Notes: a model not told the origin generated them from the sequence alone. Counted from the first letter of the stretch, positions 26,305 to 35,694 are shown. The stretch is 64,000 nucleotides of DNA from Sphingobacteriales bacterium 16-39-50 (GCA_002257025.1 NCHA01000010.1:62001-126000), one strand, 5' to 3'. A program made the numbers and translations.

Positions 26305-27879
26305 ATGATGAAGAAATATCTTTTTCTGCTTGTTGCAGTGTTATTTTCAGCTGCTATTAGTTTCGCCCAAATCAGATTATCGTCTATTAAAGTGGATGAA
26401 TGGGTAAAGAAGAATTTTAGTGGTCAGGGAGTAGTAATCGGAAATATTAAATTTAAAGGCTATCCCTTATCTACCCTGTCCTATACCAGTAGCGGTAATA
26501 TTTTGCAGGTACAAAAGGGCTTAATCCTTTCGACCGGAAACTCATTCAATGTTGCAGGATATAATAACTCCCATAATCAAAGTTCAACTTTCGGAGATAT
26601 CTTATCCCCTCAAGCAGATCCGGATCTAGCGGCAATTGTTAGCGGTAAGTTATTTGATATCTGCAGCGTTGAATTCGATTTTGTACCAATGGATAACAGT
26701 ATACAGTTTAATTATCAGTTTGGTTCTGATGAATATCCTGAGTATGTCGACTCACCGTATAATGATGTTTTTGCTTTTATTGTGTCTGATGAAAGCAGTA
26801 CTAAGAATATCGCTTTGATACCAGGAACCGGTGTTCCTGTAAGTATAAATACAGTAAACTTTAAACTTAATCAGGATCATTTTATTGATAATAACTTATA
26901 CAAGCAGGTTGTGATCAAAAGGCAGGAGCCTTTAAAATCGACATACAGAGGGACATTGCCGGGCAGAGTATTAAGAGGTATAGGCTCAATCTTTACGATG
27001 AACGGGCCTGTTCCAGGCGATCAGACAGTAATTCAGGCTGACCCGGAATTATTGAAGACTCTTGATCCAAATCTTTACCGTAATCTGCGTTACGATGGGA
27101 TCACTAAAAAGCTTGTTGCTCAAAGCTATGTTACCCCCTACAAAAAGTATCATCTTAAGATCGTGATCGCTGATGTTGCAGATAATATCTATGATTCAGG
27201 GGTATTTATAGAAGATCGAAGTTTGACCTCAAAAAAGGATGTTCAACAGCCAGGCTTTGTGGATTATCCTGATCTTAGCAAAGTGATCGATCCCAATTTA
27301 ATCTTACAGGGAAAAACGCTTGAAGAGATCCTTCCTGCAAATTATAAGAAGGAAAATAATAAGCCGGCTGAGCAGATTGTTGCCGCAGTACAACAAGCAC
27401 CTGTACCTGCTTCTCAACCCACTCCTGCCACTGCTACTCCAGTTCAACCTAAGCAGAGATCAGTGCCGGCTCCAAAGCCTGTTGACGTAGCTTCGCCTGC
27501 GCAAAAGAAAGTGGTGCTAACAGAACCGGATTTTGATATGCCTAATGTTGTGATCCTGTTTGATTTTGATAAATCGGACATAACGGAGGAAGAAATGAGC
27601 AAGCTCCGTACAGCTATCAGTAAGTATAAACAAGTAAGAAATCAGTATTCGATCAATATCTCTGGTCACACCGATAATTACGGTAGTCTGCAATACAATT
27701 ATGCACTTGCCGATCGTAGAAATAAAGCTATTATTCATGCTGTTAGTGAAATGCTTGGAGAGAAAATCAGCATACCTGCTCTCAGCAAATCATATACACA
27801 GCCGGTTGCCGATAACAGCAGCGATACTGGCCGTCAGTTAAATCGTCGTGTAGAACTGGTGTTTATAAAGAAGAAATGA
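26305..27879 (+). CDS. Choice-of-anchor L domain/OmpA C-terminal domain outer-membrane protein
   Basis: A 524-aa exported protein with a signal peptide ending SFAQ. Residues about 40-300 match the choice-of-anchor L domain of Bacteroidota surface proteins (VQKGLILSTGNSFNVAG, EFDFVPMDNSIQFNYQFGSDEYPEYVDSPYNDVFAFIVS). A Pro/Ala/Gln-rich linker occupies about 365-405. The C-terminus is an OmpA/MotB-type peptidoglycan-binding domain (VILFDFDKSDIT, INISGHTDNYGSLQYN, ALADRRNKAI). The domain order suggests a protein linking the outer membrane to peptidoglycan with a surface or periplasmic lectin-like part. ATG at 26305 or 26308 are both possible. It is convergent with the following minus-strand gene. 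Confidence 0.85.
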   Translation: MMKKYLFLLVAVLFSAAISFAQIRLSSIKVDEWVKKNFSGQGVVIGNIKFKGYPLSTLSYTSSGNILQVQKGLILSTGNSFNVAGYNNSHNQSSTFGDILSPQADPDLAAIVSGKLFDICSVEFDFVPMDNSIQFNYQFGSDEYPEYVDSPYNDVFAFIVSDESSTKNIALIPGTGVPVSINTVNFKLNQDHFIDNNLYKQVVIKRQEPLKSTYRGTLPGRVLRGIGSIFTMNGPVPGDQTVIQADPELLKTLDPNLYRNLRYDGITKKLVAQSYVTPYKKYHLKIVIADVADNIYDSGVFIEDRSLTSKKDVQQPGFVDYPDLSKVIDPNLILQGKTLEEILPANYKKENNKPAEQIVAAVQQAPVPASQPTPATATPVQPKQRSVPAPKPVDVASPAQKKVVLTEPDFDMPNVVILFDFDKSDITEEEMSKLRTAISKYKQVRNQYSINISGHTDNYGSLQYNYALADRRNKAIIHAVSEMLGEKISIPALSKSYTQPVADNSSDTGRQLNRRVELVFIKKK

Positions 27880-29139
27880 TTATTCTGATTGCCTGTTGAA
27901 GAATTTATTTTTCTTTTTCATCGAATAATTTAACTGGAATCCAATTCCAAAGGATTTCAGTTCTGTTTCACCCTGTCCGATTCCTGACAATGGCAGTTTA
28001 GCATAAGGCTGGATCACTATGCTGCTTTGATTGTCAATAGGCTTTTCAATACCAATGGATAAATTGACAATACTCATAATGTGTTGATTTGCATTATTGA
28101 TTGTGTATTTCCTTCCGGCAGAAGGGTAAGACGGCGTGGCATTGTAGATAAAATTATATTTCTCAGACAACATAATGTAGGAGGATAAGCCCGCTGATGC
28201 TATAATTCCCGTCTTTTTAGTTTTACTGATCAATAGAGTCATGTTTAACGGAATGTCAATCACTTTACAATCTGCATCGATTTGTTTTGAATAACTCGCC
28301 CATGTTGAGAACGGCTTTTCTGTTGTGTAATATGAATCTTTATCGGAAGAATAGTTCTTTTGCGAATAGTAAATGCCAGTACCGGCAGATACACCTTTCG
28401 AAATTCTATAGCTTATTCCGAAGCCGCTACTAATTCCGGCTTTGCTGTTTCCAATCCCATTTACAGAATTCATATCGGTAGTTAAAGCCATGCTCAAAGT
28501 GAGTCTGCCCGTTTGTTTTTCATTGATGCGTTCCAATTTCTCTGAGATGCCATCAAAAGCAGGACTTTTTTCGGATTTTAATGAAAATGTACTGATTGCT
28601 TTAAAATCGCCGGATGGCAGGGGGCTTATATTTCTGAATTCCTGAAAATGAGCCTTATTTAAAGGCTGGAATTGAGACCTGTCTTCCGAATTAATATTTG
28701 TAAGCAAGGCAGATTTTATAAAATCTTCTATTTCTTTTCTGTTTTCCTGTTTCACAATGGCTGTGTTCAGGCCAGAAGTTTTTCTTTGATCAGGAATTAA
28801 AGGATCAGGCTGTAGGTCCGATGGAATTGTATTTTCATTTTCAGTGTTCGGAGTTGTGTTCTCTTTATTTTGGTTTTCAACCTTTCTATTTTTACCATTT
28901 TCTCTATCAGCCAATCGGATTTCAGGTTCACGTGAAAGCCATACTGACAGGAAAATAAGTAATCCCGCAGCTATTCCAGCCGACCAGTAAAACCAGCCAA
29001 TAACAGGCCGCTTATTGGGCTTGCCTTTCAGAAGACGCTCCATCTCATTCCAGTCGTTCTCTGTAGGAGAAAGCTCTGGAGTTGTTTTAAGCGCCTGCCT
29101 GAAAAATTTGTCTGTCTTGTTTGGGCTCAAATTGCTCAT
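27880..29139 (-). CDS. Membrane-anchored protein with C-terminal beta-barrel-like domain, paired with ECF sigma factor
   Basis: A 419-aa protein. Residues 1-42 are charged and cytosolic (FFRQALKTTPELSPTENDWNEMERLL). One membrane helix lies at about 44-67 (VIGWFYWSAGIAAGLLIFLSVWL). A low-complexity Asn/Glu/Lys-rich linker follows to about 190. Residues 205-415 resemble an outer-membrane beta-barrel (SMALTTDMNSVNGIG, GFGISYRISKGVSAGTGIYYSQ, GIGFQLNYSMKKKNKF). Its first 53 bp overlap the end of the ECF sigma gene, the arrangement of a sigma/anti-sigma pair, so the N-terminal segment may bind sigma. No zinc-finger anti-sigma motif is present. Function as an anti-sigma factor is inference. Confidence 0.7.
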   Translation of the reverse strand: MSNLSPNKTDKFFRQALKTTPELSPTENDWNEMERLLKGKPNKRPVIGWFYWSAGIAAGLLIFLSVWLSREPEIRLADRENGKNRKVENQNKENTTPNTENENTIPSDLQPDPLIPDQRKTSGLNTAIVKQENRKEIEDFIKSALLTNINSEDRSQFQPLNKAHFQEFRNISPLPSGDFKAISTFSLKSEKSPAFDGISEKLERINEKQTGRLTLSMALTTDMNSVNGIGNSKAGISSGFGISYRISKGVSAGTGIYYSQKNYSSDKDSYYTTEKPFSTWASYSKQIDADCKVIDIPLNMTLLISKTKKTGIIASAGLSSYIMLSEKYNFIYNATPSYPSAGRKYTINNANQHIMSIVNLSIGIEKPIDNQSSIVIQPYAKLPLSGIGQGETELKSFGIGFQLNYSMKKKNKFFNRQSE

Positions 29140-29740
29140 TGAATATTAGTGCTGTACTCTGTCCAGAGTTTATTTCTGTTGTATTTATTTCTGTTTTATT
29201 ATCATTTGCTTCAAGCATTGCTCGCAGTTTTTGCCTTGCCTTAAATAAATTTGATTTAGATGTTCCTACCGAAATGCCTAGCTGTTCAGCTATTTCTTCA
29301 TGCGTATAACCATCAATTGCGAATAAATTGAACACGGTCCGGTAACCGGGAGGTAAGGTTTGTACTAATTTAATCAGATCATCATAGTTAAGTTTGCTTT
29401 GGATATCATTCTCTTTACCCTGAATTTCCAGCTCGGCAACGTCGCTGGTAATGGGGTGCTTCAGCTCAGCACGGTAATGGTCGATGGCCGTATTGGTCAT
29501 TATACGGGAAAGCCATGGTAAAAATGGCTTCGAGGGATCATACCGGTCGAGACGCGTTAAAACTTTATAAAATCCATCATTCAATATTTGTACAGCTTCA
29601 TCTCTGTCGCGGGCATATCTCAAACAAATCCCCATAGCAAAGCCATAAAAATTGTAATACAATTTTTTCTGACTACCTGCTATTCCGCGAATGCAATCTT
29701 CGCGAAGTTGATGAGGTAATTGTTCGACCGAATTACTCAA
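29087..29740 (-). CDS. ECF-type RNA polymerase sigma-70 factor
   Basis: A 217-aa sigma factor. Region 2 spans about 30-95 (YGFAMGICLRYARDRDEAVQILNDGFYKVL, then PFLPWLSRIMTNTAIDHYR). Region 4 spans about 125-175 (LVQTLPPGYRTVFNLFAIDGYTHEEIAEQLGISVGTSKSNLFKARQKLR, a clear helix-turn-helix). The C-terminal 40 residues are an extra low-complexity tail encoded partly in the overlap with the next gene. The start appears to be TTG; the next in-frame Met would delete region 2. It reads away from parC. It probably governs an envelope or stress regulon together with its overlapping partner. Confidence 0.9.
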   Translation of the reverse strand: MSNSVEQLPHQLREDCIRGIAGSQKKLYYNFYGFAMGICLRYARDRDEAVQILNDGFYKVLTRLDRYDPSKPFLPWLSRIMTNTAIDHYRAELKHPITSDVAELEIQGKENDIQSKLNYDDLIKLVQTLPPGYRTVFNLFAIDGYTHEEIAEQLGISVGTSKSNLFKARQKLRAMLEANDNKTEINTTEINSGQSTALIFNEQFEPKQDRQIFQAGA

Positions 29741-29938
29741 TTTAATAGCTATTTGAAATGTACACGATGAAAGTGTTTAAATGGTTGCTTTTAACAATGA
29801 ATTTAATTGTAAAATATTGAATATCAATGAAATAAATCCAACTAATTAGTTGATTGCTATTTAAGCCATTTCCAGAAGCATTAATTTAATTATTCATCAA
29901 TTATTAAATTTAACTAAGAGCTGTTTAAAACTTAGCGC

Positions 29939-29967
29939 TTGCAATTTCATCTGATAACTTATATTTA
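29939..29967 (+). promoter_or_regulatory. Candidate parC promoter (TTG-N18-TATATTTA)
   Basis: TTG at 29939-29941 and TATATTTA at 29960-29967 are separated by 18 bp, matching the Bacteroidota -33/-7 layout with a single deviation (A for the final G of TAnnTTTG). The parC ATG is 25 bp beyond. This makes it unlikely that the upstream TTG is the parC start codon. Confidence 0.5.
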
Positions 29968-29992
29968 CCACAGTAGAATTTCATATTTAAGG

Positions 29993-32872
29993 ATGAGTGA
30001 AGAAATAGAAAACACAGACAGCGAAAAAAACAATACGGCAGGCGAAGAAAAAGCTTTACATAATGTAACATCGCTTTCCGGTCTATATGAAAATTGGTTT
30101 TTAGATTATGCATCCTATGTTATTCTGGATCGTGCCGTTCCTCATATTCATGATGGTTTAAAGCCTGTTCAGCGCCGTATTTTACATTCTCTTAAGGAGA
30201 TGGATGACGGACGTTTTAATAAGGCTGCCAACGTAATCGGTAATACGATGAAGTACCATCCGCATGGAGATGCTTCAATCGGCGATGCCATGGTTCAGAT
30301 TGGCCAAAAGAATTTGCTGATTGATACTCAGGGTAACTGGGGAGACCCTATTACCGGAGACTCTGCAGCTGCACCGCGATATATCGAAGCCCGGCTTTCT
30401 AAATTTGCAAATGAGGTAGTATTCAATCCCGATACGACCGAATGGCAAAGCAGTTACGATGGGCGTAACCGTGAACCTGTTACTCTTCCTGTAAAATTTC
30501 CTTTGCTGCTTGCTCAGGGGGCAGATGGTATTGCAGTTGGTCTCGCGACTAAAATAATGCCACATAATTTTGTGGAACTGATCGATGCTTCGATTGAGGT
30601 TCTTAAAGGTAATCGTCCTGATCTTCTTCCTGATTTTCAAATGGGAGGAATGGCTGATTTCAGTAATTACAATGAAGGGATGCGGGGCGGCAGAATCAGG
30701 GTTAGGGCTAAAATTATTGAAAGGGATAAGAAAACTCTGGCAATAACCGAGATACCTTATACTACAACTACCGGCGGACTGATCGACAGTGTAATCTCAG
30801 CCAATGATAAGGGCAAAATCAAGATCAAAAAGATCGAGGATAATACAGCCAAGGATGTGGAGATTATTATTCATCTCGCACCGGGTATCTCACCTGATGT
30901 GACGATCGATGCACTCTATGCTTTCACAGATTGTGAGGTTTCAATTTCTCCCAATACCTGCATTATTAAGGGTGATAAGCCCTATTTCATGAGTGTGAAT
31001 GATATTCTCATTGAGAGTACACAGCACACCAAAGGTCTTCTTAAACTGGAGCTTGAAATTAAACTTGCAGAGCTCAAGGAAAAGATCTTTTTCAGTTCAT
31101 TGCTCAAAATATTCATTCAGGAAGGGATGTACAAGAATTCGGAATACGAAGGTTCCGGTAATTTTGAAGCTGTAGTTGAAGTTTTGAATAAATTGTTTAG
31201 TCCGTTTTTCTCCCAATTATACAGGGAGATTCTTCCTGAAGATTATAAAAAGCTGATCGATAAACCGATGAGCAGTATTACCCGCTTTGACCTTAAGAAA
31301 TCTGATGAGCAGTTATTGGCTTTGGAAAGTGATATTAAGGAAGTTAATAAACATCTCAAACATCTGACAGATTATGCCATTGCATGGTTTGAAAAATTAA
31401 AGAGTAAATATGGTGCTGGTAGGGAGCGCAAGACAGAAATAAGGGCTTTCGACCGGGTGGAGGCTTCAAAAGTGGCCTTAGCCAATGTTAAATTATATAT
31501 GAACCGCGAAGATGGGTTCATTGGAACCGGTCTTCGTAAAGATGAATTTGTTTGTGATTGCTCTGATCTGGATGAGGTAATCGTTTTCAGAGAAGATGGA
31601 AAGTTCATTGTTTCAAAGGTCGCCGAAAAAACCTTTGCAGGGAAGGGGATAGTCCACGCACAGGTGTTTAAAAAGAACGATGAGCGTACGGTATATAACC
31701 TGATTTACAGGGATGGGGAAAGCGGTACGGCTTATATTAAACGATTCTCGGTCCTGGGTGTTACCCGTGATAAGGAGTACGACCTGACCAAGGGAAGTAA
31801 GGGATCAAAAGTCTTGTATTTTACAGCAAATCCTAATGGTGAGGCTGAAATAATTAATGTTCAGCTTAAACCTCATTCCAAACTGAAAAAGCTGCAGTTC
31901 GATATTGATTTTGCTGATCAGGTGATTAAGGGCAGAAGTTCGATGGGGAATATTGTCACAAAGTACCCTGTGAAGAAAGTTGTGCTTAAGAGCAAGGGTA
32001 TCTCCACTTTATCAGGACGTAAGATATGGTATGATGAAATTCTGAAACGACTGAATGTGGATGGAAGGGGAAAATATCTTGGAGAATTTGATGGAGATGA
32101 TAGAATTCTGACGCTAAATCCGCAGGGCATTTATGAGCTGAGCAGTTTTGATTTGAGTAATCACTTTGATGATCGCCTGCTGCTGATTGAGAAGTTTAAT
32201 CCGGAAAAGGTGTTCACCCTGATCTATCTTGAAGGTAAATCTGGTGCTCATTATCTCAAGCGATTTGTTTTTGAAAGCGCTACTATCGGAAAGAAGACCA
32301 GTGTCATCAGCGAAGAATCCGGATCGAAACTGATTCTGATCTCAGGCCATGTCAGACCGAAGATCAAACTGGAAGTATTGAAGGGTAAAACTAAAATTGC
32401 TGAGGAATCCGAGATTGATCTGAGTGAGGCAATTGAAGTTAAGGGAATGAAGGCTATGGGGAACAGGCTTAGCCCTCATGAAGTGAAGGAGATCGAACTT
32501 ATCCATTCATCTGTTGATGAAGAAGATGAAGAGCTTATTGCTCAGGGTTCCGGAATGGAAGAAAGTGAAGAAAATGAGCCGGGAGTGCATACCGCAACAC
32601 CGGTTTCTTCTCTTGCCAGGGATATTGATGAAGAGAAGGATAAAGATCTTGTTGCATTACCTGAAGTTCGTGTAACAGAAACTGAGCTTTCGCCGGAAGC
32701 TGAAAATAATGAAGATACTTCAGGAGAGATTGTGATCGAAGTTCCGGAGATCCCCGATGTTGCCACAGAACCCTTTAAGGATGAAATTAAGCCGGCAAAA
32801 AAGATAGATTTTGAGATCACTAATCCGGATGATCTGGATATAGATGATAAAGGACAACTTGGTTTGTTCTGA
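29993..32872 (+). CDS. parC: DNA topoisomerase IV subunit A (ParC)
   Basis: A 959-aa type IIA topoisomerase cleavage subunit from the ATG at 29993 (MSEEIENTDSEK). The winged-helix and tower region contain RAVPHIHDGLKPVQRRILHSL and the active-site SAAAPRYIEARLS with Tyr130. The coiled coil and the C-terminal DNA-wrapping propeller follow (about 520-840). An acidic tail of about 130 residues (820-959) rich in Glu, Asp and Ser is unusual; it ends DIDDKGQLGLF. With ParE it relaxes and decatenates DNA. The A and B genes are usually close in Bacteroidota; here four other genes intervene. A strong terminator lies 92 bp downstream. Confidence 0.93.
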   Translation: MSEEIENTDSEKNNTAGEEKALHNVTSLSGLYENWFLDYASYVILDRAVPHIHDGLKPVQRRILHSLKEMDDGRFNKAANVIGNTMKYHPHGDASIGDAMVQIGQKNLLIDTQGNWGDPITGDSAAAPRYIEARLSKFANEVVFNPDTTEWQSSYDGRNREPVTLPVKFPLLLAQGADGIAVGLATKIMPHNFVELIDASIEVLKGNRPDLLPDFQMGGMADFSNYNEGMRGGRIRVRAKIIERDKKTLAITEIPYTTTTGGLIDSVISANDKGKIKIKKIEDNTAKDVEIIIHLAPGISPDVTIDALYAFTDCEVSISPNTCIIKGDKPYFMSVNDILIESTQHTKGLLKLELEIKLAELKEKIFFSSLLKIFIQEGMYKNSEYEGSGNFEAVVEVLNKLFSPFFSQLYREILPEDYKKLIDKPMSSITRFDLKKSDEQLLALESDIKEVNKHLKHLTDYAIAWFEKLKSKYGAGRERKTEIRAFDRVEASKVALANVKLYMNREDGFIGTGLRKDEFVCDCSDLDEVIVFREDGKFIVSKVAEKTFAGKGIVHAQVFKKNDERTVYNLIYRDGESGTAYIKRFSVLGVTRDKEYDLTKGSKGSKVLYFTANPNGEAEIINVQLKPHSKLKKLQFDIDFADQVIKGRSSMGNIVTKYPVKKVVLKSKGISTLSGRKIWYDEILKRLNVDGRGKYLGEFDGDDRILTLNPQGIYELSSFDLSNHFDDRLLLIEKFNPEKVFTLIYLEGKSGAHYLKRFVFESATIGKKTSVISEESGSKLILISGHVRPKIKLEVLKGKTKIAEESEIDLSEAIEVKGMKAMGNRLSPHEVKEIELIHSSVDEEDEELIAQGSGMEESEENEPGVHTATPVSSLARDIDEEKDKDLVALPEVRVTETELSPEAENNEDTSGEIVIEVPEIPDVATEPFKDEIKPAKKIDFEITNPDDLDIDDKGQLGLF

Positions 32873-32963
32873 TCTGAAAAGATGGCGTCTCATAAGCAAA
32901 GATCAGAATTAAAAAACAGAATTAAATTCCGATAATCCTCTGTTCAATACTTTCAAGTAATAA

Positions 32964-32998
32964 AAAACGGCAATTTTCGATGTGAAAATTGCCGTTTT
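32964..32998. terminator. Strong hairpin terminator after parC
   Basis: A 15-bp perfect stem (32964-32978, starting AAAACGGC, with 32984-32998) closes a GATGT loop. The right arm ends in TTTT and the left arm starts with AAAA, so it could act in both directions. Confidence 0.85.
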
Positions 32999-33106
32999 AA
33001 GTTTTTCAGAAGATTGACTCAAAATTTAATTTGGCGACCTGTTGCCAAAAATGACTTAATTGTGACAATTGTAATATTTGTTACCATCTTCAGATTTTCG
33101 CCCCGG

Positions 33107-33114
33107 TACCTTTG
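33107..33114 (+). promoter_or_regulatory. Candidate -7 element for the RND efflux operon
   Basis: TACCTTTG is an exact TAnnTTTG match 23 bp before the tolC-like ATG. A TTTG at 33077-33080 is further upstream than the usual spacing (26 bp), so only the -7 element is supported. Confidence 0.4.
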
Positions 33115-33137
33115 TGTAAAGTTTTAAACAATTTTAT

Positions 33138-34451
33138 ATGAAGAGATTAGCGATTGTTATGTTCGCCGTGATTATTTCCCTTCCGGCAGTGGTCCTGAGT
33201 CAGGATACAATTACTCTTTCCAGAAATGAAATCTGGTCGAAGGTGTCTGAAAAGAACCTTCAGTTAAAGATTCAGGATCAGGAGTTTAAATCGGCTCAGG
33301 CAGATTTTAAGCAGTCAAATGCTTTGTTTTTGCCGGATGTTTCTGTATCACATACAGGAATTTCAACCACCAACCCATTGATGGCATTCGGATCAAAATT
33401 GAATCAGGAGATTTTAACGCCTTCCGATTTTAATCCGGCATTGTTAAATAACCCCGAAGTGACAACCAATTTTGCCACCAAAGTACAGGTATTACAACCA
33501 TTGGTAAATCTTGATGGTGTTTTTGGAAGGCAGGCTGCCAAATCTAAAATGGAAGCGATGCAGTTACAGTCGGAAAGGACCAAAGAGTATCTGGAACTTG
33601 AGACCGGGAAAGCTTTTATGCAGCTTCAATTGGCTTATAAAGCAGTAAATGTATTAGAAAAGGCTGAGCTTACAGCAGATGCTAATCTTAAACTCATAGA
33701 TAATTATTTTAAACAGGGATTGCTCCAGAAAACAGATGTGCTTTCAGTACAGGTTCGTGTCAATGAGATAAAGAATCAGGTTCAGTTAGCAAAGAGTAAT
33801 GTTCGTAATACTTCTGATTATTTAGCATTTCTGATGCAGGAAGATATGAACGGTAAAATTTACCGCCCTGTAGAAGAGCTCGGAAGCAGCATTTCGATTG
33901 CAGAACCCAATAAAGGTTTAACCGATGGGCGTAAGGATATACAGGCAATGATGAAATCTGCTGATGCTTATGAAGCTGTTCTGAAATCAGCAAAAATGAA
34001 TTTTATGCCAAGGTTAAATGCTTTTGGAACATATGAACTATATGATAATAAACTGTTCGGAGCCGAAGCTAAAGGTTATCTGGTAGGAGTTCAGTTGTCA
34101 TGGAATGTTTTTGATGGATATAAGTCAATTGGTAAAAGACAGAAAGCTTTGGCTGATTATACCAGGGCAGAAGCTGCTGCGAGTCAATACAAGGCACAAA
34201 GTCAGATGGAACTTAATAAAACCAACCGTCAGCTGAATGATGCAGGGCATAAAGTAAGCCTGGCTAAACTGGCCCTTGAACAGTCTCAGGAAGCTTATCG
34301 CATACGTAATAACCGATTTAAACAGGGACTTGAAAAGACCAGTGATCTTCTTGGTTCTGAGACCCAGATGTTTCAAAAAGAACTTGAATATCTGCAGGCA
34401 GTATTCGAGTACAATTTTACTCAACAATATTTAACCTTTTTAACTAAGTAA
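33138..34451 (+). CDS. TolC-family outer-membrane efflux protein
   Basis: A 437-aa protein with a signal peptide ending VVLSQ. Two outer-membrane-efflux repeats are visible: KNLQLKIQDQEFKSAQADFKQSNALFLPDVSVSHTG, and the second near DGRKDIQAMMKSADAYEAVLKSAKMNFMPRLNAFGTYELYD. Long coiled-coil helices match TolC tunnel helices (about 135-215 and 330-400). It forms the outer-membrane exit duct of a tripartite pump. It is the first gene of an operon followed by the periplasmic adaptor, the RND pump and two small genes. The 95-bp gap to the adaptor gene contains the conserved 94-bp leader described separately. Confidence 0.93.
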   Translation: MKRLAIVMFAVIISLPAVVLSQDTITLSRNEIWSKVSEKNLQLKIQDQEFKSAQADFKQSNALFLPDVSVSHTGISTTNPLMAFGSKLNQEILTPSDFNPALLNNPEVTTNFATKVQVLQPLVNLDGVFGRQAAKSKMEAMQLQSERTKEYLELETGKAFMQLQLAYKAVNVLEKAELTADANLKLIDNYFKQGLLQKTDVLSVQVRVNEIKNQVQLAKSNVRNTSDYLAFLMQEDMNGKIYRPVEELGSSISIAEPNKGLTDGRKDIQAMMKSADAYEAVLKSAKMNFMPRLNAFGTYELYDNKLFGAEAKGYLVGVQLSWNVFDGYKSIGKRQKALADYTRAEAAASQYKAQSQMELNKTNRQLNDAGHKVSLAKLALEQSQEAYRIRNNRFKQGLEKTSDLLGSETQMFQKELEYLQAVFEYNFTQQYLTFLTK

Positions 34452-34455
34452 TAAG

Positions 34456-34549
34456 ATGAAACTATCATGATTTTGCCAAAACCCGCAGGGGTATGATTAT
34501 TAAATCATGATCGCTTCTTCACCATTAAAAAACAAACAATAAACAGATG
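34456..34549 (+). promoter_or_regulatory. Conserved 94-bp leader/repeat, copy 1 (ends at adaptor ATG)
   Basis: This stretch aligns without gaps to the reverse complement of 52079-52172, with 8 mismatches in 94 (about 91%). It holds a 10-bp inverted repeat ATCATGATTT/AAATCATGAT around a small CCC-GCA-GGG hairpin. Identity continues through the start codon and into the next few codons. It lies inside the efflux operon, between the tolC-like and adaptor genes. A structured leader or a mobile repeat are both possible. Confidence 0.7.
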
Positions 34550-35638
34550 AAAAAGATATTAATACCAATATTAATTCTGGGCGCCCTCTCATTTTTGGCT
34601 TCCTGTGGTGAAAGTAAGAAAGAAACAATTAAAGGTGAACCGGCGGTAGCTGTAAAGCTTGGAGGTTCTTCTTCAGTACAAAGTGCTGATTTTATTAGTG
34701 CAAGCGGAAAGATTGAAGCAGAGAACAGCGCCAATATCAGCACCAGAATGATGGGATATATTACCAGAATTCATGTAAAGGTTGGTCAGCAGGTTAAGCA
34801 GGGGCAGTTGCTTTTAAGTATCAACAGCTCTGACCTTACAGCAAAAAAAGCACAGGTAGATGCAAGTATTCTGCAGGCTACAACTGCCTATAACAGTGCC
34901 AGAAAGGATTACGACAGATTTGTGAATCTGTTTAAAGAGCAGAGTGCCTCACAAAAAGAGCTGGATGACATTACCGCCCGGTATGAGATGGCAATTGCAG
35001 CCCTGGAAGGTGCGAAACAAATGAAGAAGGAGGTAATGGCGCAGTTTTCCTATTCAAATATTACGGCTCCATTCTCGGGTGTGATCACCAATACTTTTGC
35101 CAAGGAAGGTGATATGGCTAATCCCGGAATGCCATTGTTAGGTATGGAGGGCTCATCCCGCTTGCAGGTAAGTGCTATGGTTTCAGAAAATCAGATCTCA
35201 GGTATTAGCAAAGGAATGCCGGCCAGGGTTCTGATTAAATCGTTAAACAGGGAAGTTGAAGGAATGGTTTCGGAAGTAAGTATATCAGCGAAAAATACAG
35301 GAGGCCAGTATCTGGTTAAGATCGATCTTGATAAAATTGATAAGTCTATTCTCTCAGGGATGTTTGTTAATGTTCAGTTTCCTGTAAAAAGAGAAGTCAC
35401 AGCAACAGAATCTTATGATAAAGTATTGATTCCGGTTACTGCACTGGTAAAGCAGGGACAACTTAAAGGAGTTTATACCATAGGAAATGGAAATACTGCG
35501 ATTCTCAGATGGGTTAAAACAGGTAAAACATCAGGCGATCAGGTTGAAGTTTTATCCGGATTATCTTCTTCTGAGGAATATGTGGTTACTGCTGAAGGCA
35601 AGTTGTATAACGGAGCCAGGGTTAGCATTCAACAGTAA
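34547..35638 (+). CDS. RND efflux periplasmic adaptor (membrane fusion protein), lipoprotein
   Basis: A 363-aa lipoprotein with MKKILIPILILGALSFLASC; Cys20 is the lipid site. The barrel-sandwich/lipoyl halves are NISTRMMGYITRIHVKVGQQVKQGQLL and YSNITAPFSGVITNTFAKEGDMANPG, flanking an alpha-hairpin (about 95-165). The beta-barrel and membrane-proximal domains follow (VLIPVTALVKQGQLKGVYTIG). It connects the RND pump to the TolC duct. The gene starts exactly at the end of the conserved leader. The hairpin is short, so direct contact with TolC follows the usual HlyD-like family pattern. Confidence 0.93.
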   Translation: MKKILIPILILGALSFLASCGESKKETIKGEPAVAVKLGGSSSVQSADFISASGKIEAENSANISTRMMGYITRIHVKVGQQVKQGQLLLSINSSDLTAKKAQVDASILQATTAYNSARKDYDRFVNLFKEQSASQKELDDITARYEMAIAALEGAKQMKKEVMAQFSYSNITAPFSGVITNTFAKEGDMANPGMPLLGMEGSSRLQVSAMVSENQISGISKGMPARVLIKSLNREVEGMVSEVSISAKNTGGQYLVKIDLDKIDKSILSGMFVNVQFPVKREVTATESYDKVLIPVTALVKQGQLKGVYTIGNGNTAILRWVKTGKTSGDQVEVLSGLSSSEEYVVTAEGKLYNGARVSIQQ

Positions 35639-35694
35639 AATATAGCTTTCACTCATTTTTTATCCATTCAGGTAGAGAATAAAACTAAAATATC

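Noticed and set aside
29939..29992. A TTG start 54 bp upstream for ParC
   Set aside because: The TTG fits a -33 promoter element, and the added 18 residues do not resemble the family N-terminus; ATG at 29993 is preferred.
32542..32820. A 92-codon minus-strand frame opposite the ParC tail
   Set aside because: It mirrors the acidic low-complexity tail (Ser-rich complement) and has no initiation or family features.
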